Counted from the first letter of the stretch, positions 54,709 to 64,000 are shown. The stretch is DNA of 64,000 nt from Armatimonadota bacterium (GCA_020850315.1 JADZEY010000124.1:35724-99723), one strand, 5' to 3'. The notes: generated by a model from the letters alone, not told the origin. Made by a program: numbers and translations.

Positions 54709-56022
54709 ATGAAACGACTTCTCCTGCTTGCGGCTGGTGTTCTAATGGGAGCCATGGCTACCCAAGCACAGCAAATCGGTGAGATTAAGGCACACGAGCT
54801 GCCAATCCTAAACAAAGCAAAACTACCACCAGTAGTTAATCCGATGAAGGCTTCAGAAATTCAAGGATATCTGTGGTATTCTGTCATTTATCGGGGTCAA
54901 CCCGATGATACCGGAGCAACGCGGGCAGAGATTAACCGTAGCGATGTACCGATTCCGCTCAAATTCACGAACTCAGGCTCGGTAATGCGTGGATTGGGGC
55001 AAATCTTTGCGCCAGATTATCTGTATAGTGCTTACAACGGTAGCGTGTACAACGAGAACAGCAATTGGTATTTTGATGGAACAGGTTCCGAAGGGTTAAC
55101 CGACCAAGATTACATTGACCAATTTAAGGGCGCAACAACATGGTCCATTGATAGCCTGATTACACTATTCTATCAAAATCCCCAGAAACCTCAATCCGAT
55201 GGGTTTGCTAAAGTTGAGCTGTACAAATTAAACACGGATTTTAATAGTGCTGATTACAAGCAACGAGGATATGTGGGGATTCGGAACACCTTAAACAAGG
55301 TCTATGAAGAAGAAATTGATGCTGATAAATTAGCAGGAACGTTGGGCACTGGGACATCTATTTTCGCTACATTTTTCCGTTTTCCAGAGGCAATAGAATT
55401 TAATGCTGGCGAATCAGCCATGTTTATGTTCATGAACGAATTTTCCGGCCCAGATGAATCCACCAAACAGAATGGAGACTATCAGCTTATCTATGCTGTT
55501 GACGAGTATAAATCAGGGGACCTTAGAACCGTAAATGGCCAAACCCAAGACACTCGCAAGGATCAATTACCAGGCTACAAATCCTTTGGTACACTACTGA
55601 TTGATGGCGTTGATGAGGCAGATACCATCATTAGCTGCTGGCGTTTCTTGAGCTTAGGCGGAAAGAACGTTAGTATGAATACCCGCGTGTGGTTCTTTGG
55701 CGCAGTTGACCTGCAAGAGGTCAGCGGTGTGAAATACCACTTCGGCAAAGATGCGACCAGCCAAGGGCTTGGCGAAACGGCCCCGAATCCAGTAGTGAGC
55801 AATAATGCTCGCCTGCCATATTCGCTGACCGAAAAAGCGAACGTTGTTATTGATCTGTACAATGCCAACGGCGACCACATTGCAAACCTTGTGGATCACA
55901 CCTTGATCCCTGGTAACTACACCGTTGCCCTGCCATTGGATAAAATGAACAACGGCGCGTACGTTGTTCGGATGCTGGCTAACGGGAAGGCGTACAGCAG
56001 CAAATTATCGGTGGCGCGGTAA
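54709..56022 (+). CDS. T9SS-exported protein of unknown function
   Basis: 437 residues. Signal peptide MKRLLLLAAGVLMGAMATQAQ with AAAAGGAAAAAAACC-like purine-rich sequence just before the ATG. The mature part is beta-rich with many Tyr and Asn, not assigned to a family. The last 80 residues are a T9SS sorting domain (GETAPNPVVSNNARLPYSL ... NNGAYVVRMLANGKAYSSKLSV). Slightly more AT-rich than its neighbours. Probably co-transcribed with the TIGR03790 gene. Closed by a bidirectional terminator shared with the regulator on the other strand. Confidence 0.8.
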   Translation: MKRLLLLAAGVLMGAMATQAQQIGEIKAHELPILNKAKLPPVVNPMKASEIQGYLWYSVIYRGQPDDTGATRAEINRSDVPIPLKFTNSGSVMRGLGQIFAPDYLYSAYNGSVYNENSNWYFDGTGSEGLTDQDYIDQFKGATTWSIDSLITLFYQNPQKPQSDGFAKVELYKLNTDFNSADYKQRGYVGIRNTLNKVYEEEIDADKLAGTLGTGTSIFATFFRFPEAIEFNAGESAMFMFMNEFSGPDESTKQNGDYQLIYAVDEYKSGDLRTVNGQTQDTRKDQLPGYKSFGTLLIDGVDEADTIISCWRFLSLGGKNVSMNTRVWFFGAVDLQEVSGVKYHFGKDATSQGLGETAPNPVVSNNARLPYSLTEKANVVIDLYNANGDHIANLVDHTLIPGNYTVALPLDKMNNGAYVVRMLANGKAYSSKLSVAR

Positions 56023-56042
56023 ACACTCTCACCAGCGGATTC

Positions 56043-56095
56043 AGCAATAAAGAATGGGATGACTTCACGTAGAAGTTATCCCATTTTTTATTGCT
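56043..56095. terminator. Bidirectional terminator
   Basis: 23-base arms (56043-56065 and 56073-56095) with two mismatches around a seven-base loop; the arms begin and end with A/T-rich runs, giving a T run in both directions. It separates the convergent T9SS gene and TPR regulator. Confidence 0.8.
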
Positions 56096-56103
56096 TCCAT
56101 TGT

Positions 56104-58284
56104 TTATACTCCCGTAAAAAATGTCCCCAAATTCACCTCGGCAGATAGCTCTAACTTGCGGCGAATATGATACCGATGATTTTCTATTGTCCGTTCCGAC
56201 GTTGATAAAATTTCCGCTATCTCTTTTGTAGAATACCCATTCCGTAGTAAAACGCAGACTTTCAGCTCCTTCCCGCTTAATGCTGGGAATCGTTCCTTCA
56301 GCCGAGTGGTGATTGCTGGGTCTTCGCTTCGCAAGGATATTTCTACGGCTCGCAAAGCAATTTCATCAAGGTAGTCTATCAACTGTTTGTGGGCTGGCAG
56401 TTCTAATTTCCGCCGGATATTTCGCCGATGTGATTCAATATCACGTTCGGTGACATTACACAGGCTGGCAATTTCCTTCGTTGTTAATCCAATCCTGATT
56501 AAAAAACAGACCCGTAATTCTGTTGGGGTTAGCCGTGGGCATTGTGCTGCTATTGCGTGTATGAATGAGCCTTGCGCTTCGCTCATGTGTTGCTCAAACA
56601 CTACCCATTCATCATTGATAGACTGCTGGTTATCCAATGATTTTAACAATGAAGCCACTTGTGCGCGGATTGAAGAATCATCAGCAAGAACAATGTGGCA
56701 TATCTGCTCGCGGAAAACACGAAGAAATTCGGATCTCTGAACAAGGCTCAATGCCAACGCGCTTAATTCTGCATTTTTATGCTGCATTACCTGCTCTAAC
56801 TGCTCGCTTCGCAGGCGATAAGATTCAGCATCGTTCCGCGCTTGGCGAAGGTCGAACTGCATCATCAACATCTGGCGGTTGCGGTCGTGTTCGGCAGCAA
56901 CCACTTGCAGATGAGTCTGGTGATATTGTACATACCAGTGCAATGCTTTATCAATATCCCCATGCTGCTTGTAGGCTTGGCTTAATTCCTGATAGAATTT
57001 TGTTCTGGTATCATTATCGGTTACGCCTGTCAATTCTAACGCTTGTAAGCCACGCTCCAACGTGGTAATTCCTTGAAGTACATTTCCAATTTCTATTTCC
57101 AGAAGGCCAACGGCATACAAGGCATCTATTTTTCCTTTCCATTGGCTGGATTGCTGCGTTGCTTGCAAGGCAGCAGTGCACCAGCGAAGCGCTTCGGCAG
57201 CGTTGCCGTTATGCTTGTGAACCATGCCGATATTCAGCCGCAGATCAACCAGTATATCCCCATACTGTTCCTGCTCGGCAATGATAAATCCTTGCTGCAG
57301 AGTGCTTGCGGCTTTATCATAATTTCCTAAACTGGTGTATAACCTGCCCATATTATTCAGCACTGCGGCTTGGTGGTAGCGGCTTTGGGTGGATTGACTT
57401 ATCTGCAACGCCTTCTGGTAATGGTGTAGCGCGCTCTCGTGGTTTCCAATCGTAGAAAACAGCGTGGCAATCATATCCAAGACGCTGATTTCGTTGTTTA
57501 CCACCCCCATCTGATGCAGTATTGATTGCGCTTTTATTAACAGCCTCAACGCCTCGTCATAATTCCCCATCAACTGCATCACATAGCCCATATTCCCAAC
57601 GCTAATCGCTACGCATTCGGCATCGTTGTGGCGTTCGGCAAATGCTTCGCCACGGCGGAAATATTCGAACGCATCGGCAATGCGCCCCATTTCCTGATAT
57701 GCCGCTCCGATAATCATCATCATCCGGTGTTCGTCGGAGTATGCAGTAAGTTGGTGGTACATTTCCATCGCACGCTCGGCACATTCAATTGCTGCTGGGT
57801 AGTCCTTCATCATAAGGTTGACCCAAGCAAGCTCCGCAGTGATAAATGCCCGCGATTCTGATACTTGCGATGTCTGCCGGGTACACAGGTCACACAACCC
57901 CAGCCCTTTTTTCAAGGTCGCAACCGCTTCGCGGTATTGCCCCATTTCGCCGTGGATATTTCCAGCAATTTGACAGGCGGATGCTTGCCCCAGAATTTCC
58001 CCTATGCCTTCATACAGGCTTTGCGACTCCAGAATTGCAGCCAATGCTTCTTGCGATTGCGTTAACCGAGCAAGGATCATGCCTATCAGCAGAAGCGCGT
58101 CGGCTTCACCACGCTGGTAACTGTGGCGACGAGCAATCAGCCGGGTTTGCTCACAGTATTCCAACATCTGCTGCGGGGCTTTGCGTTTGCAGAGCTGAGC
58201 GATCTGATTACGGATACCGACTTGCTCCTGTGGGCTGCGTGCGGTTTCTAATTTCGATTGTAGTTCGGAAAGTGCCTTATCCAT
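56104..58284 (-). CDS. TPR regulator with tandem LuxR-type HTH domains (intact)
   Basis: 726 residues from the ATG at 58284. AGGAGG (58293-58298) is eight bases before that ATG but only two bases before the ATG at 58290, so the later one is favoured. Residues about 30-430 are TPR repeats, 450-530 a coiled coil (QARNDAESYRLRSEQLEQVM), and the C terminus has two LuxR-type HTH domains: LTPTELRVCFLIRIGLTTKEI and LSGKELKVCVLLRNGYSTKEI, each ending with HRRNIRRKL or HRYHIRRKL. It is the intact paralogue of the split gene at 44136-46061. Likely a DNA-binding regulator sensing through TPRs; signal and targets unknown. Confidence 0.88.
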   Translation of the reverse strand: MDKALSELQSKLETARSPQEQVGIRNQIAQLCKRKAPQQMLEYCEQTRLIARRHSYQRGEADALLLIGMILARLTQSQEALAAILESQSLYEGIGEILGQASACQIAGNIHGEMGQYREAVATLKKGLGLCDLCTRQTSQVSESRAFITAELAWVNLMMKDYPAAIECAERAMEMYHQLTAYSDEHRMMMIIGAAYQEMGRIADAFEYFRRGEAFAERHNDAECVAISVGNMGYVMQLMGNYDEALRLLIKAQSILHQMGVVNNEISVLDMIATLFSTIGNHESALHHYQKALQISQSTQSRYHQAAVLNNMGRLYTSLGNYDKAASTLQQGFIIAEQEQYGDILVDLRLNIGMVHKHNGNAAEALRWCTAALQATQQSSQWKGKIDALYAVGLLEIEIGNVLQGITTLERGLQALELTGVTDNDTRTKFYQELSQAYKQHGDIDKALHWYVQYHQTHLQVVAAEHDRNRQMLMMQFDLRQARNDAESYRLRSEQLEQVMQHKNAELSALALSLVQRSEFLRVFREQICHIVLADDSSIRAQVASLLKSLDNQQSINDEWVVFEQHMSEAQGSFIHAIAAQCPRLTPTELRVCFLIRIGLTTKEIASLCNVTERDIESHRRNIRRKLELPAHKQLIDYLDEIALRAVEISLRSEDPAITTRLKERFPALSGKELKVCVLLRNGYSTKEIAEILSTSERTIENHRYHIRRKLELSAEVNLGTFFTGV

Positions 58285-58336
58285 TGCCATGTCCTCCTCG
58301 AATTCCGTTCTAGAAAATTAGTAATTCCGAAAACAG

Positions 58337-58372
58337 CACAACGGCACGAAGGTTTCCCTACGTGCCGTTGTG
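58337..58372 (-). terminator. Hairpin after the giant adhesin gene
   Basis: Perfect 12-base arms (58337-58348 and 58361-58372) with a 12-base loop, 85 bases downstream of the adhesin stop on the minus strand. Followed by CTGTTTTC, a weak T stretch. Confidence 0.55.
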
Positions 58373-58456
58373 TGCCTGTGCCCCGCCTTCTTCGGCGCCC
58401 GCTTCACAGTGTTGCCATGCGCCGCCCCACTGTTGGCTTCTTGAAATTCCGGCTCA

Positions 58457-61400
58457 TTACTCCACAACGCCGATATACCAGTCCATGGATGCCGGGTCAA
58501 TCGCCGCACCGGTTTCGTTGCGGAACTTCACCTCGATGGTGTTTGCTGCCGAAACACGAGCGTAGCTGATGACTAATCCGTCCGGCAAAGCGTTTTGTGG
58601 CGAAACACTTGCCGCGCCAGTAATCCCCACACCTGTCACAGCAAAGGTTTCCACCGACGATGCGCCAGCAGCGACCGAAGCAATATCCTTGGTGACAACT
58701 GCTTTGGTGGTTTTTGCTCCCCACGACATTGTTCCGCCAGTGGTGCTGATTAACGATTGGCCGCTTGCCGATGGCGCGCCATCGGGAAGGGTGTAGATGG
58801 TGTTGGCGGTTGTTATTGGTGCCGAACGCAAGCCGGTGAAGTTCGTTCCGGTGTAGCTGAAGCTGCTGTTGTTTTCGTAGAACCGCAGCACCTGCGCGTG
58901 GCCGTCGGTGTTGCCAACCGAAAGGTCCACATCGTTGAACATGGCTGTGGTGTCTTGGCCGGAAAAATCCACCATGGTATTGGTCGCCGAGCCGTTGAAG
59001 CCGAAGGAGTTGTTGCCAATCTTCATGTATCGCCCACCGGGGATTACCGAACCGGTTCCGTCCACAAAATTCCGTTCGCCACCGCCAATCGCGCTGAAGG
59101 CTCCGTTAATGGTGTCGTTCTGCCCGCCAGCAATCACCCCCCGCTGGCTTATGAACCGGATGTGGTTGCCGTTTCCTGAACCGATGAACGATTCGGTGGC
59201 ATCGGCAAGGTTGTCCTGGCCGCCGATGATTGTGGCGAATGTGTTGGTGGCGCGATTGCTGGAACCGCCAATAACTGTGGCATTGCCAGCCGTAGCTTTG
59301 TTATCCTCGCCCCCCACCACCACCGATTGCGCCCCGCTGGCGGTGTTGCGCACGCCGCCGCCAACAAAGGCTTCCGTAGCCGTGGCCGAGTCGGTGTTGC
59401 CGCCAACGACCAGAGCGTTTGTTCCGGTAGCGCGGTTGTTTTGGCCGCCAAGGATTGCGCTTCCTGTGCCGGTTGCGCGGTTGCTGTTGCCACCGGCAAT
59501 AACGCTGTAGGTGTTCCCCGCAAAGTTGCGGAAGCCGCCACCAATGAAAGCGTTATCGCCGTTGATGGTGTCAAGGTCGCCGCCACCGATTACTGAGTTG
59601 TTGGAGCCACCAGTAATGCTGTTCTGGGAACCACCGCCGATGAAGCTCTCAACCGTGGCAGTGGCCGTCACGCCAATTTTGTTTTCGGTTCCCCCCACGA
59701 TTGCGTTGTGCGAACCGAAGGCTTGATTCTTGAACCCGCCGCCAATCACGATATGCGTGGCTGTTGCCTCGTTCCCATCGCCGCCACCGATGATGCTGAA
59801 CTCACCTCCGCTGGAAAAACCTGCGTTGATCTTGTTGTTGCGCCCCCCCACGATGACCGCATGGGTTGGCAGCCCGCTTCCACCGCCGCCGCCAACGCGG
59901 TTGGCCTCGCCGCCGCCCAAGAAGGAGTTGTCGCCGCTGAGGGTATCGTTCAGCCCAGCACCGATAAAACTGTTCGTTCCGCGCAGCAGACGGTTGTTTT
60001 GGCCCGCACCGATGAACCCACGCAGTACGCTCAGCGAGCCGCCGATTTGATTCCCCAAACCAGCAACGATTGCGTGATCGGCACCGCCCGAAACTGAGTT
60101 GTTGTTGCTTCCCGCGCCAAAGAACAGGTTGCTTCCCCCGCCGCTGTTGGTGTTGTTCACCCCGCCAGCAATCACGTTGTGGTCGCCAAACAGGGTGTGG
60201 TTCTCGCCACCGACGATTGAGTTGTGGTTGCCAGAGAAAAACCCCGACTGGATTTTGTTGTTTTGGCCACCACCGATAAATCCATGCGAGACGTTTGACG
60301 TTCCCCCAGGCCCACCGCCAATTTTGTTGAGCCTTCCGCCACCGATAAAGCTGTTTTCGGCAGAAAGGATGGTGTCGCGGAATCCAGCGCCGATCATGGC
60401 GCGGGTGGAGTTATCCACTAGGTTCTCTTCGCCAGCGGCTATCACTGCATTGCTACCAGTCACACGGTTGCCAGTTCCAACAACAATGCCGGTTCGGTTG
60501 CCATCGGCACGGTTGCCAAAGCCGGCCCCAACAAAGCTGTAGAATGCGCCCGACCCACCAGTGTTCGATGTGGCACTGTTTTGTTCACCACCAACAACCA
60601 CCCCAGCGTCTTCGGCATAATTCGATGCTCCGCCAAGTATTGCCGAGTTATCGTTGAACGCCTTGTTATCAATGCCGCCGCCAACAAAGGAATTTGTCCC
60701 CGCAGCACGATTTCGGAAACCGCCGACTACGCCCGATCGGGTTCCTGTAGCACTATCGTTGCTGCCGCCAACAACTACCGTTTCGCTGGCATTAGCAACA
60801 TTGTTGGTTCCACCACCAACAAACGAATTGTTGGATGCTGCGCGATTGGCTGCGCCGCCAACCACCACACTGGTGTTGCCGCTTGCGGTGTTGCTGCTTC
60901 CAGCACCCACAAAACTGTACAGGCCAAAGGTTGTTCCGGTATTGGTGTTTGCGCGGTTGTTGTCTCCGCCTACAATAGCACTTGCGTCATCAGCGATATT
61001 GTTGCTTCCACCCACTACTACTGAGCCACTACTAGTCGCTTCGTTGTTATCGCCACCCACCACCACGCTTTGATTCCCACGCGCCACATTGCTATTACCA
61101 CCGCCAACGAATGCTCCCGATCCCACCGCCGAGTCACCACTGCCACTGCTTACTCCACTGTTGAAACCCAGTGCATAGTTGTTGTTCCCTCCGCCAACAA
61201 AGGCTCCGTTTGCTGTTGCAGAGTTGTTTGTTCCACCAACTACCGTAGCGTCGTTACCGCTTGCAGTGTTGCCGCTTCCGGCACCGACGAAACTGTACAG
61301 GCCGAACGTTGTTCCGGTGCTGGTGTTGGCGCGGTTGTTGAAACCACCAACCACCACGCTAGCATCGCTGGCAATGTTACTGCTGCCCCCAACCACTACT

Positions 61401-64000
61401 GCCTGTGCATCTATGGCCTTGTTGTCCGTTCCGGCACCTACAAACGCCTCGGCCCCACCAGCAAGGTTGCGCTGGCCACCACCAACAAAGGCACGGGTTC
61501 CGCTTGCGGTGTCGTTGATCCCACCAACAACTGTGGCGTGTCCGCCGCTTGCTATGTTCTGCTGGCCACCACCAACAAACCCGCCAGCCTCGGTTACGCG
61601 GTTGTCGCGCCCGCCAGCAATGGTGCCGTTGGATTGGCTAAAGCCATCGTTCTGGCCAACAACATTGTTGAAGCCACCACCAATGACGCTGTAGTTATCG
61701 TGAGCAATGTTGGTTTGGCCAGTGGTTCCCCCACCACCAACAACCGCACCCAACGCCCCAGCCGTCACGCTGTTGCCGCTGAACCCGCCAATGATGTTCG
61801 GGCTTGTTCCGTTTGGCTCAAGCCGCAGCGCACGCTGGTTGTTGACCCGGAAGTCAACGGCAACGTTGTTGGTAGTCCCCATGAAGTTGGTGCCATCCAC
61901 AATCGTGCTGTTGCCGTCGGTGCGCCAGAAGGTCGCCCCAAGCGGTTGCCATGTTGGCGCGGTGGTTGGGCCGGTGCTGGTCAGCACATCGCCAGACACC
62001 GAGCCGGTGCCGATGATTTTTCCGGAGGAGATCGCAAGGTTGGCAAGGTCAACATTTGCAATCGTTCCATCGGCAATCTTCGCGCTGGTGATAACGCTGT
62101 TGGCAACCGTTGGTGCCGGGTAGGTTCCCGTGAGATCACCCCCAGCCGGACCGTTCGGCGGTAGGCTGGTGAAGGCAAGGTCAGCCGTGGTGATCGTCCC
62201 ATCGAGAATGTCCCCGCTGGCCACGGAGTTATCGGCAATGTCCGCCGAAGCCACCGCGCCATCGGCAATCTTCGCGCTGCTGACGGCTCCGTTGGCGATC
62301 GTTGGCGCAGGATACGTCCCGGTTAAATCGCCCGTTGCCGGACCGTTCGGCGGTAGGCTTCCGAACGCTAAGTCGGCAGTGGTGATAGTTCCATCCAGAA
62401 TCTTCCCACTGGTGACGGCGTTGGCGATGATGGTTGGGCTTGGATACGTCCCAGTTAAATCACCACCAGCTGCGCCGCTTGGCGGAAGCGTCGTCGGGAT
62501 CACCCCGGCAGCAATGTCGGCAGCGGTGATGGTTCCATCAGCAATCTTCGCACTGCTGACGGCGTTGTCGGCCAATTTTGGAGTTGTCACCGAGCCATCG
62601 GCCAAATCGGTGGTGGCTACCGCGCCGTCGGCAATTTTCGCGCTGGTCACAGAGTTGTCGGCCAAGTCTGCCGAGCCAACCGCGCCATCGGCAATTTTCG
62701 CGCTGGTCACAGAGTTGTCGGCAAGATCAACTGTTGCAACCGCGCCGTCGGCAATTTTCGCGCTGGTCACAGAGTTGTCGGCCAAGTCTGCCGAGCCAAC
62801 CGCGCCGTCGGCAATCTTCGCACTGGTCACAGAGTTGTCGGCAAGGTCGGCAGATGTCAACGTCCCGTCGGCAATCTTTGCTCCGGTGATGGAGCCATCG
62901 GCAATGTCCGATGCCGAGATTGCACCATCAGCAATTTTCGCTCCGGTGATTGCTCCATCGGCGATTGTTGGGCTTGGATACGTTCCCGTTAAATCCCCAC
63001 CTGCCGGGCCGTTCGGCGGCAAGCTGGTGAACGCAAGGTCTGCTGTGGTGATCGTGTTGTCCAGAATCTCCGCAGTCGTCACGGCGTTCGGCGCAAGCTC
63101 GCTGGTTCCCACTGCATCGGCTCCAATCTCGCTGGTATTGACGGCGTTGGCCGCAATCTTGCTGGCGGTGACTGCATCGTCGGCAAGGTCAGCGTTGGCC
63201 ACTGCGCCATCCAAAATCTTCCCGCTTGTCACCGACGCATCCACCAAATCCGATGTCCCGATGGAGTTGTCGTTGATGTCAACACCAGTCAGTGTTCCAT
63301 CCTGAATATCCACCCCCGTCAGGCTTCCATCTTGAACATCTGCGCCAGCCACCGAGTTGTCAGCAATGTCGGCACTGCCAACCGCACCGTCGGCAATCTT
63401 CGCACTGGTGATGGCGTTCGGCGCAACCGCCGGGCTGGGATAGTTACCAGTGAGGTCGCCGCCGGCAGGACCGCTCGGCGGAAGCGTCGTCGGGATCACC
63501 CCGGGCGCGATGTCTGCCGTAACGATAGTGCCGTCGGCGATGTCCCCACTGCTGACGCTGTTGTCAACAATCACCGCACTGTTGACCGAGTTCCCCGCGT
63601 GGTCGGCAAGCCCTACCGATCCATCTTGAATGTCTGCTCCACCGATGCTCCCATCGGCAATGTCGGCTCCGCTCACCGAGCCATCTATCACTTGCGTTGC
63701 TCCAACGGAGTTTGCGCCAAGATCAAGCTGCGTGATTGCCCCATCGGCGATGTCCACCGATCCCACCGCACCATCGGCAATCTTCGCACCGTTGACCGAA
63801 CCATCGGCAAGGTCCGAAGCGGCGATTGTTCCATCCAAAATCTTCCCGCTTGTCACGGCTCCGTTGGCGATACTTGGTGCTGGATAAGTTCCGGTGAGAT
63901 CGCCCCCAGCCGGACCGTTTGGCGGCAAACTGGTGAAGGCAAGGTCAGCCGTGGTGATCGTCCCATCCAAAATCTTCAGGCTGGTAATCGCGCTGTTGGC
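58457..64000 (-). CDS. Giant repeat adhesin (5' end beyond window)
   Basis: 1847 codons visible, frame open to the right edge, so the N terminus is missing. The visible N-terminal third (about 61990-64000) is made of SAKIADGAV/SADLADNSV-type repeats of about ten residues, interspersed six times with PPxGPAGGDLTGTYP. The middle (about 59010-61800) is made of 15-residue repeats like VVVGGDNNEATSSGS, resembling the beta-roll heads of YadA-type trimeric autotransporters. The C terminus (DGLVISYARVSAANTIEVKF) resembles tail-fibre endings; no beta-barrel anchor and no T9SS sorting domain are visible. Probably a trimeric, fibrous surface or phage-like fibre protein. Mechanism of export unknown. Confidence 0.88.
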   Translation of the reverse strand, partial: ANSAITSLKILDGTITTADLAFTSLPPNGPAGGDLTGTYPAPSIANGAVTSGKILDGTIAASDLADGSVNGAKIADGAVGSVDIADGAITQLDLGANSVGATQVIDGSVSGADIADGSIGGADIQDGSVGLADHAGNSVNSAVIVDNSVSSGDIADGTIVTADIAPGVIPTTLPPSGPAGGDLTGNYPSPAVAPNAITSAKIADGAVGSADIADNSVAGADVQDGSLTGVDIQDGTLTGVDINDNSIGTSDLVDASVTSGKILDGAVANADLADDAVTASKIAANAVNTSEIGADAVGTSELAPNAVTTAEILDNTITTADLAFTSLPPNGPAGGDLTGTYPSPTIADGAITGAKIADGAISASDIADGSITGAKIADGTLTSADLADNSVTSAKIADGAVGSADLADNSVTSAKIADGAVATVDLADNSVTSAKIADGAVGSADLADNSVTSAKIADGAVATTDLADGSVTTPKLADNAVSSAKIADGTITAADIAAGVIPTTLPPSGAAGGDLTGTYPSPTIIANAVTSGKILDGTITTADLAFGSLPPNGPATGDLTGTYPAPTIANGAVSSAKIADGAVASADIADNSVASGDILDGTITTADLAFTSLPPNGPAGGDLTGTYPAPTVANSVITSAKIADGTIANVDLANLAISSGKIIGTGSVSGDVLTSTGPTTAPTWQPLGATFWRTDGNSTIVDGTNFMGTTNNVAVDFRVNNQRALRLEPNGTSPNIIGGFSGNSVTAGALGAVVGGGGTTGQTNIAHDNYSVIGGGFNNVVGQNDGFSQSNGTIAGGRDNRVTEAGGFVGGGQQNIASGGHATVVGGINDTASGTRAFVGGGQRNLAGGAEAFVGAGTDNKAIDAQAVVVGGSSNIASDASVVVGGFNNRANTSTGTTFGLYSFVGAGSGNTASGNDATVVGGTNNSATANGAFVGGGNNNYALGFNSGVSSGSGDSAVGSGAFVGGGNSNVARGNQSVVVGGDNNEATSSGSVVVGGSNNIADDASAIVGGDNNRANTNTGTTFGLYSFVGAGSSNTASGNTSVVVGGAANRAASNNSFVGGGTNNVANASETVVVGGSNDSATGTRSGVVGGFRNRAAGTNSFVGGGIDNKAFNDNSAILGGASNYAEDAGVVVGGEQNSATSNTGGSGAFYSFVGAGFGNRADGNRTGIVVGTGNRVTGSNAVIAAGEENLVDNSTRAMIGAGFRDTILSAENSFIGGGRLNKIGGGPGGTSNVSHGFIGGGQNNKIQSGFFSGNHNSIVGGENHTLFGDHNVIAGGVNNTNSGGGSNLFFGAGSNNNSVSGGADHAIVAGLGNQIGGSLSVLRGFIGAGQNNRLLRGTNSFIGAGLNDTLSGDNSFLGGGEANRVGGGGGSGLPTHAVIVGGRNNKINAGFSSGGEFSIIGGGDGNEATATHIVIGGGFKNQAFGSHNAIVGGTENKIGVTATATVESFIGGGSQNSITGGSNNSVIGGGDLDTINGDNAFIGGGFRNFAGNTYSVIAGGNSNRATGTGSAILGGQNNRATGTNALVVGGNTDSATATEAFVGGGVRNTASGAQSVVVGGEDNKATAGNATVIGGSSNRATNTFATIIGGQDNLADATESFIGSGNGNHIRFISQRGVIAGGQNDTINGAFSAIGGGERNFVDGTGSVIPGGRYMKIGNNSFGFNGSATNTMVDFSGQDTTAMFNDVDLSVGNTDGHAQVLRFYENNSSFSYTGTNFTGLRSAPITTANTIYTLPDGAPSASGQSLISTTGGTMSWGAKTTKAVVTKDIASVAAGASSVETFAVTGVGITGAASVSPQNALPDGLVISYARVSAANTIEVKFRNETGAAIDPASMDWYIGVVE
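59010..61800 (-). repeat. YadA-like head repeats (about 45-base units)
   Basis: Within the adhesin gene, dozens of 15-residue units with (F/V)VGGGxxNxA pattern. Two stretches near 60870-60990 and 61230-61380 are nearly the same sequence over about 120 bases (TFGLYSFVGAGS region), an intragenic duplication. Boundaries approximate. Confidence 0.8.
62581..62880 (-). repeat. Five tandem 60-base repeats in the adhesin gene
   Basis: Five units of exactly 60 bases (20 residues) start at 62581, 62641, 62701, 62761 and 62821; three share the stretch CACAGAGTTGTCGGC and the next GCGCCGTCGGCAAT-type stretch. Good substrates for slippage or recombination. Confidence 0.85.

Noticed and set aside
58990..61790. 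Regular short repeats resembling a CRISPR array
   Set aside because: The repeats are in frame, about 45 bases, degenerate, and encode YadA-like head units without unique spacers; there are no cas genes nearby.
62130..63305. Long open frame (391 codons) on the plus strand across the adhesin repeats
   Set aside because: It exists because the repeated codon pattern lacks stops on the other strand; its product is low complexity and it lies entirely within the adhesin gene.

Overview
The window reads as a chromosomal piece of a Gram-negative member of the Bacteroidota/Chlorobiota side of the FCB superphylum, most likely a Kapaibacteria- or Ignavibacteria-like lineage. The signs are many exported proteins ending in type IX secretion (T9SS) sorting domains, two DUF2723 (TMEM260/GT117-like) membrane proteins, TPR regulators with LuxR-type helix-turn-helix domains, and candidate promoters of the Bacteroidota form (TTG, 20-base spacer, TAnnTTTG). 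The assignment is inference; no rRNA or tRNA gene was found. Base composition looks mostly GC-rich, except for a clearly AT-rich restriction-modification pair near 4-5.5 kb.

Layout. 0-3.8 kb: a left-truncated M30-like secreted peptidase and a FolC-RadC fusion gene. 3.9-8.6 kb: a BglII/BstYI-type restriction-modification pair that looks acquired, followed by a DUF4062-NACHT-TPR protein (candidate defence region). 8.7-11.1 kb: three small exported or unknown proteins, one a metzincin-like protease. 11.4-16.6 kb: a DUF2723 membrane protein convergent with a giant ATPase that carries a SARP-like DNA-binding region at its C terminus. 16.7-23.5 kb: T9SS cargo (PKD/Ig-like protein, WD40 protein, second M30-like peptidase). 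23.6-26 kb: voltage-gated K+ channel, MgtC-like protein, 2TM protein. 26-31.1 kb: an envelope protein pair and a GerMN lipoprotein. 31.1-35.6 kb: a frameshifted DinB-like pseudogene, an SDR enzyme, a palindromic REP/MITE-like element and a reprolysin-like T9SS protease. 35.8-37.6 kb: an arsenic cluster (MIP channel, ArsI-like lyase, divergent ArsR). 37.8-43.4 kb: a second giant ATPase/SARP-like gene followed by a second DUF2723 gene, paralogous to the pair at 11.4-16.6 kb. 43.4-48 kb: a GNAT acetyltransferase, a TPR/tandem-HTH regulator interrupted by one in-frame TAG, and a SPOR-domain protein. 48-52.3 kb: core genes ispE, infC-rpmI-rplT, pheS, queE. 52.5-58.3 kb: a TIGR03790 T9SS protein, another T9SS protein and an intact TPR/tandem-HTH regulator. 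58.4-64 kb: most of a giant repeat adhesin running off the right edge.

The most system-like observations are the twice-occurring pairing of a giant ATPase/SARP-like regulator with a DUF2723 membrane protein, with direct-repeat candidate operators upstream of one pair, and the tandem-HTH TPR regulators, one of which is split by an amber codon exactly at the junction between sensor and DNA-binding parts. All functional statements come from reading motifs by eye; no database search was run.
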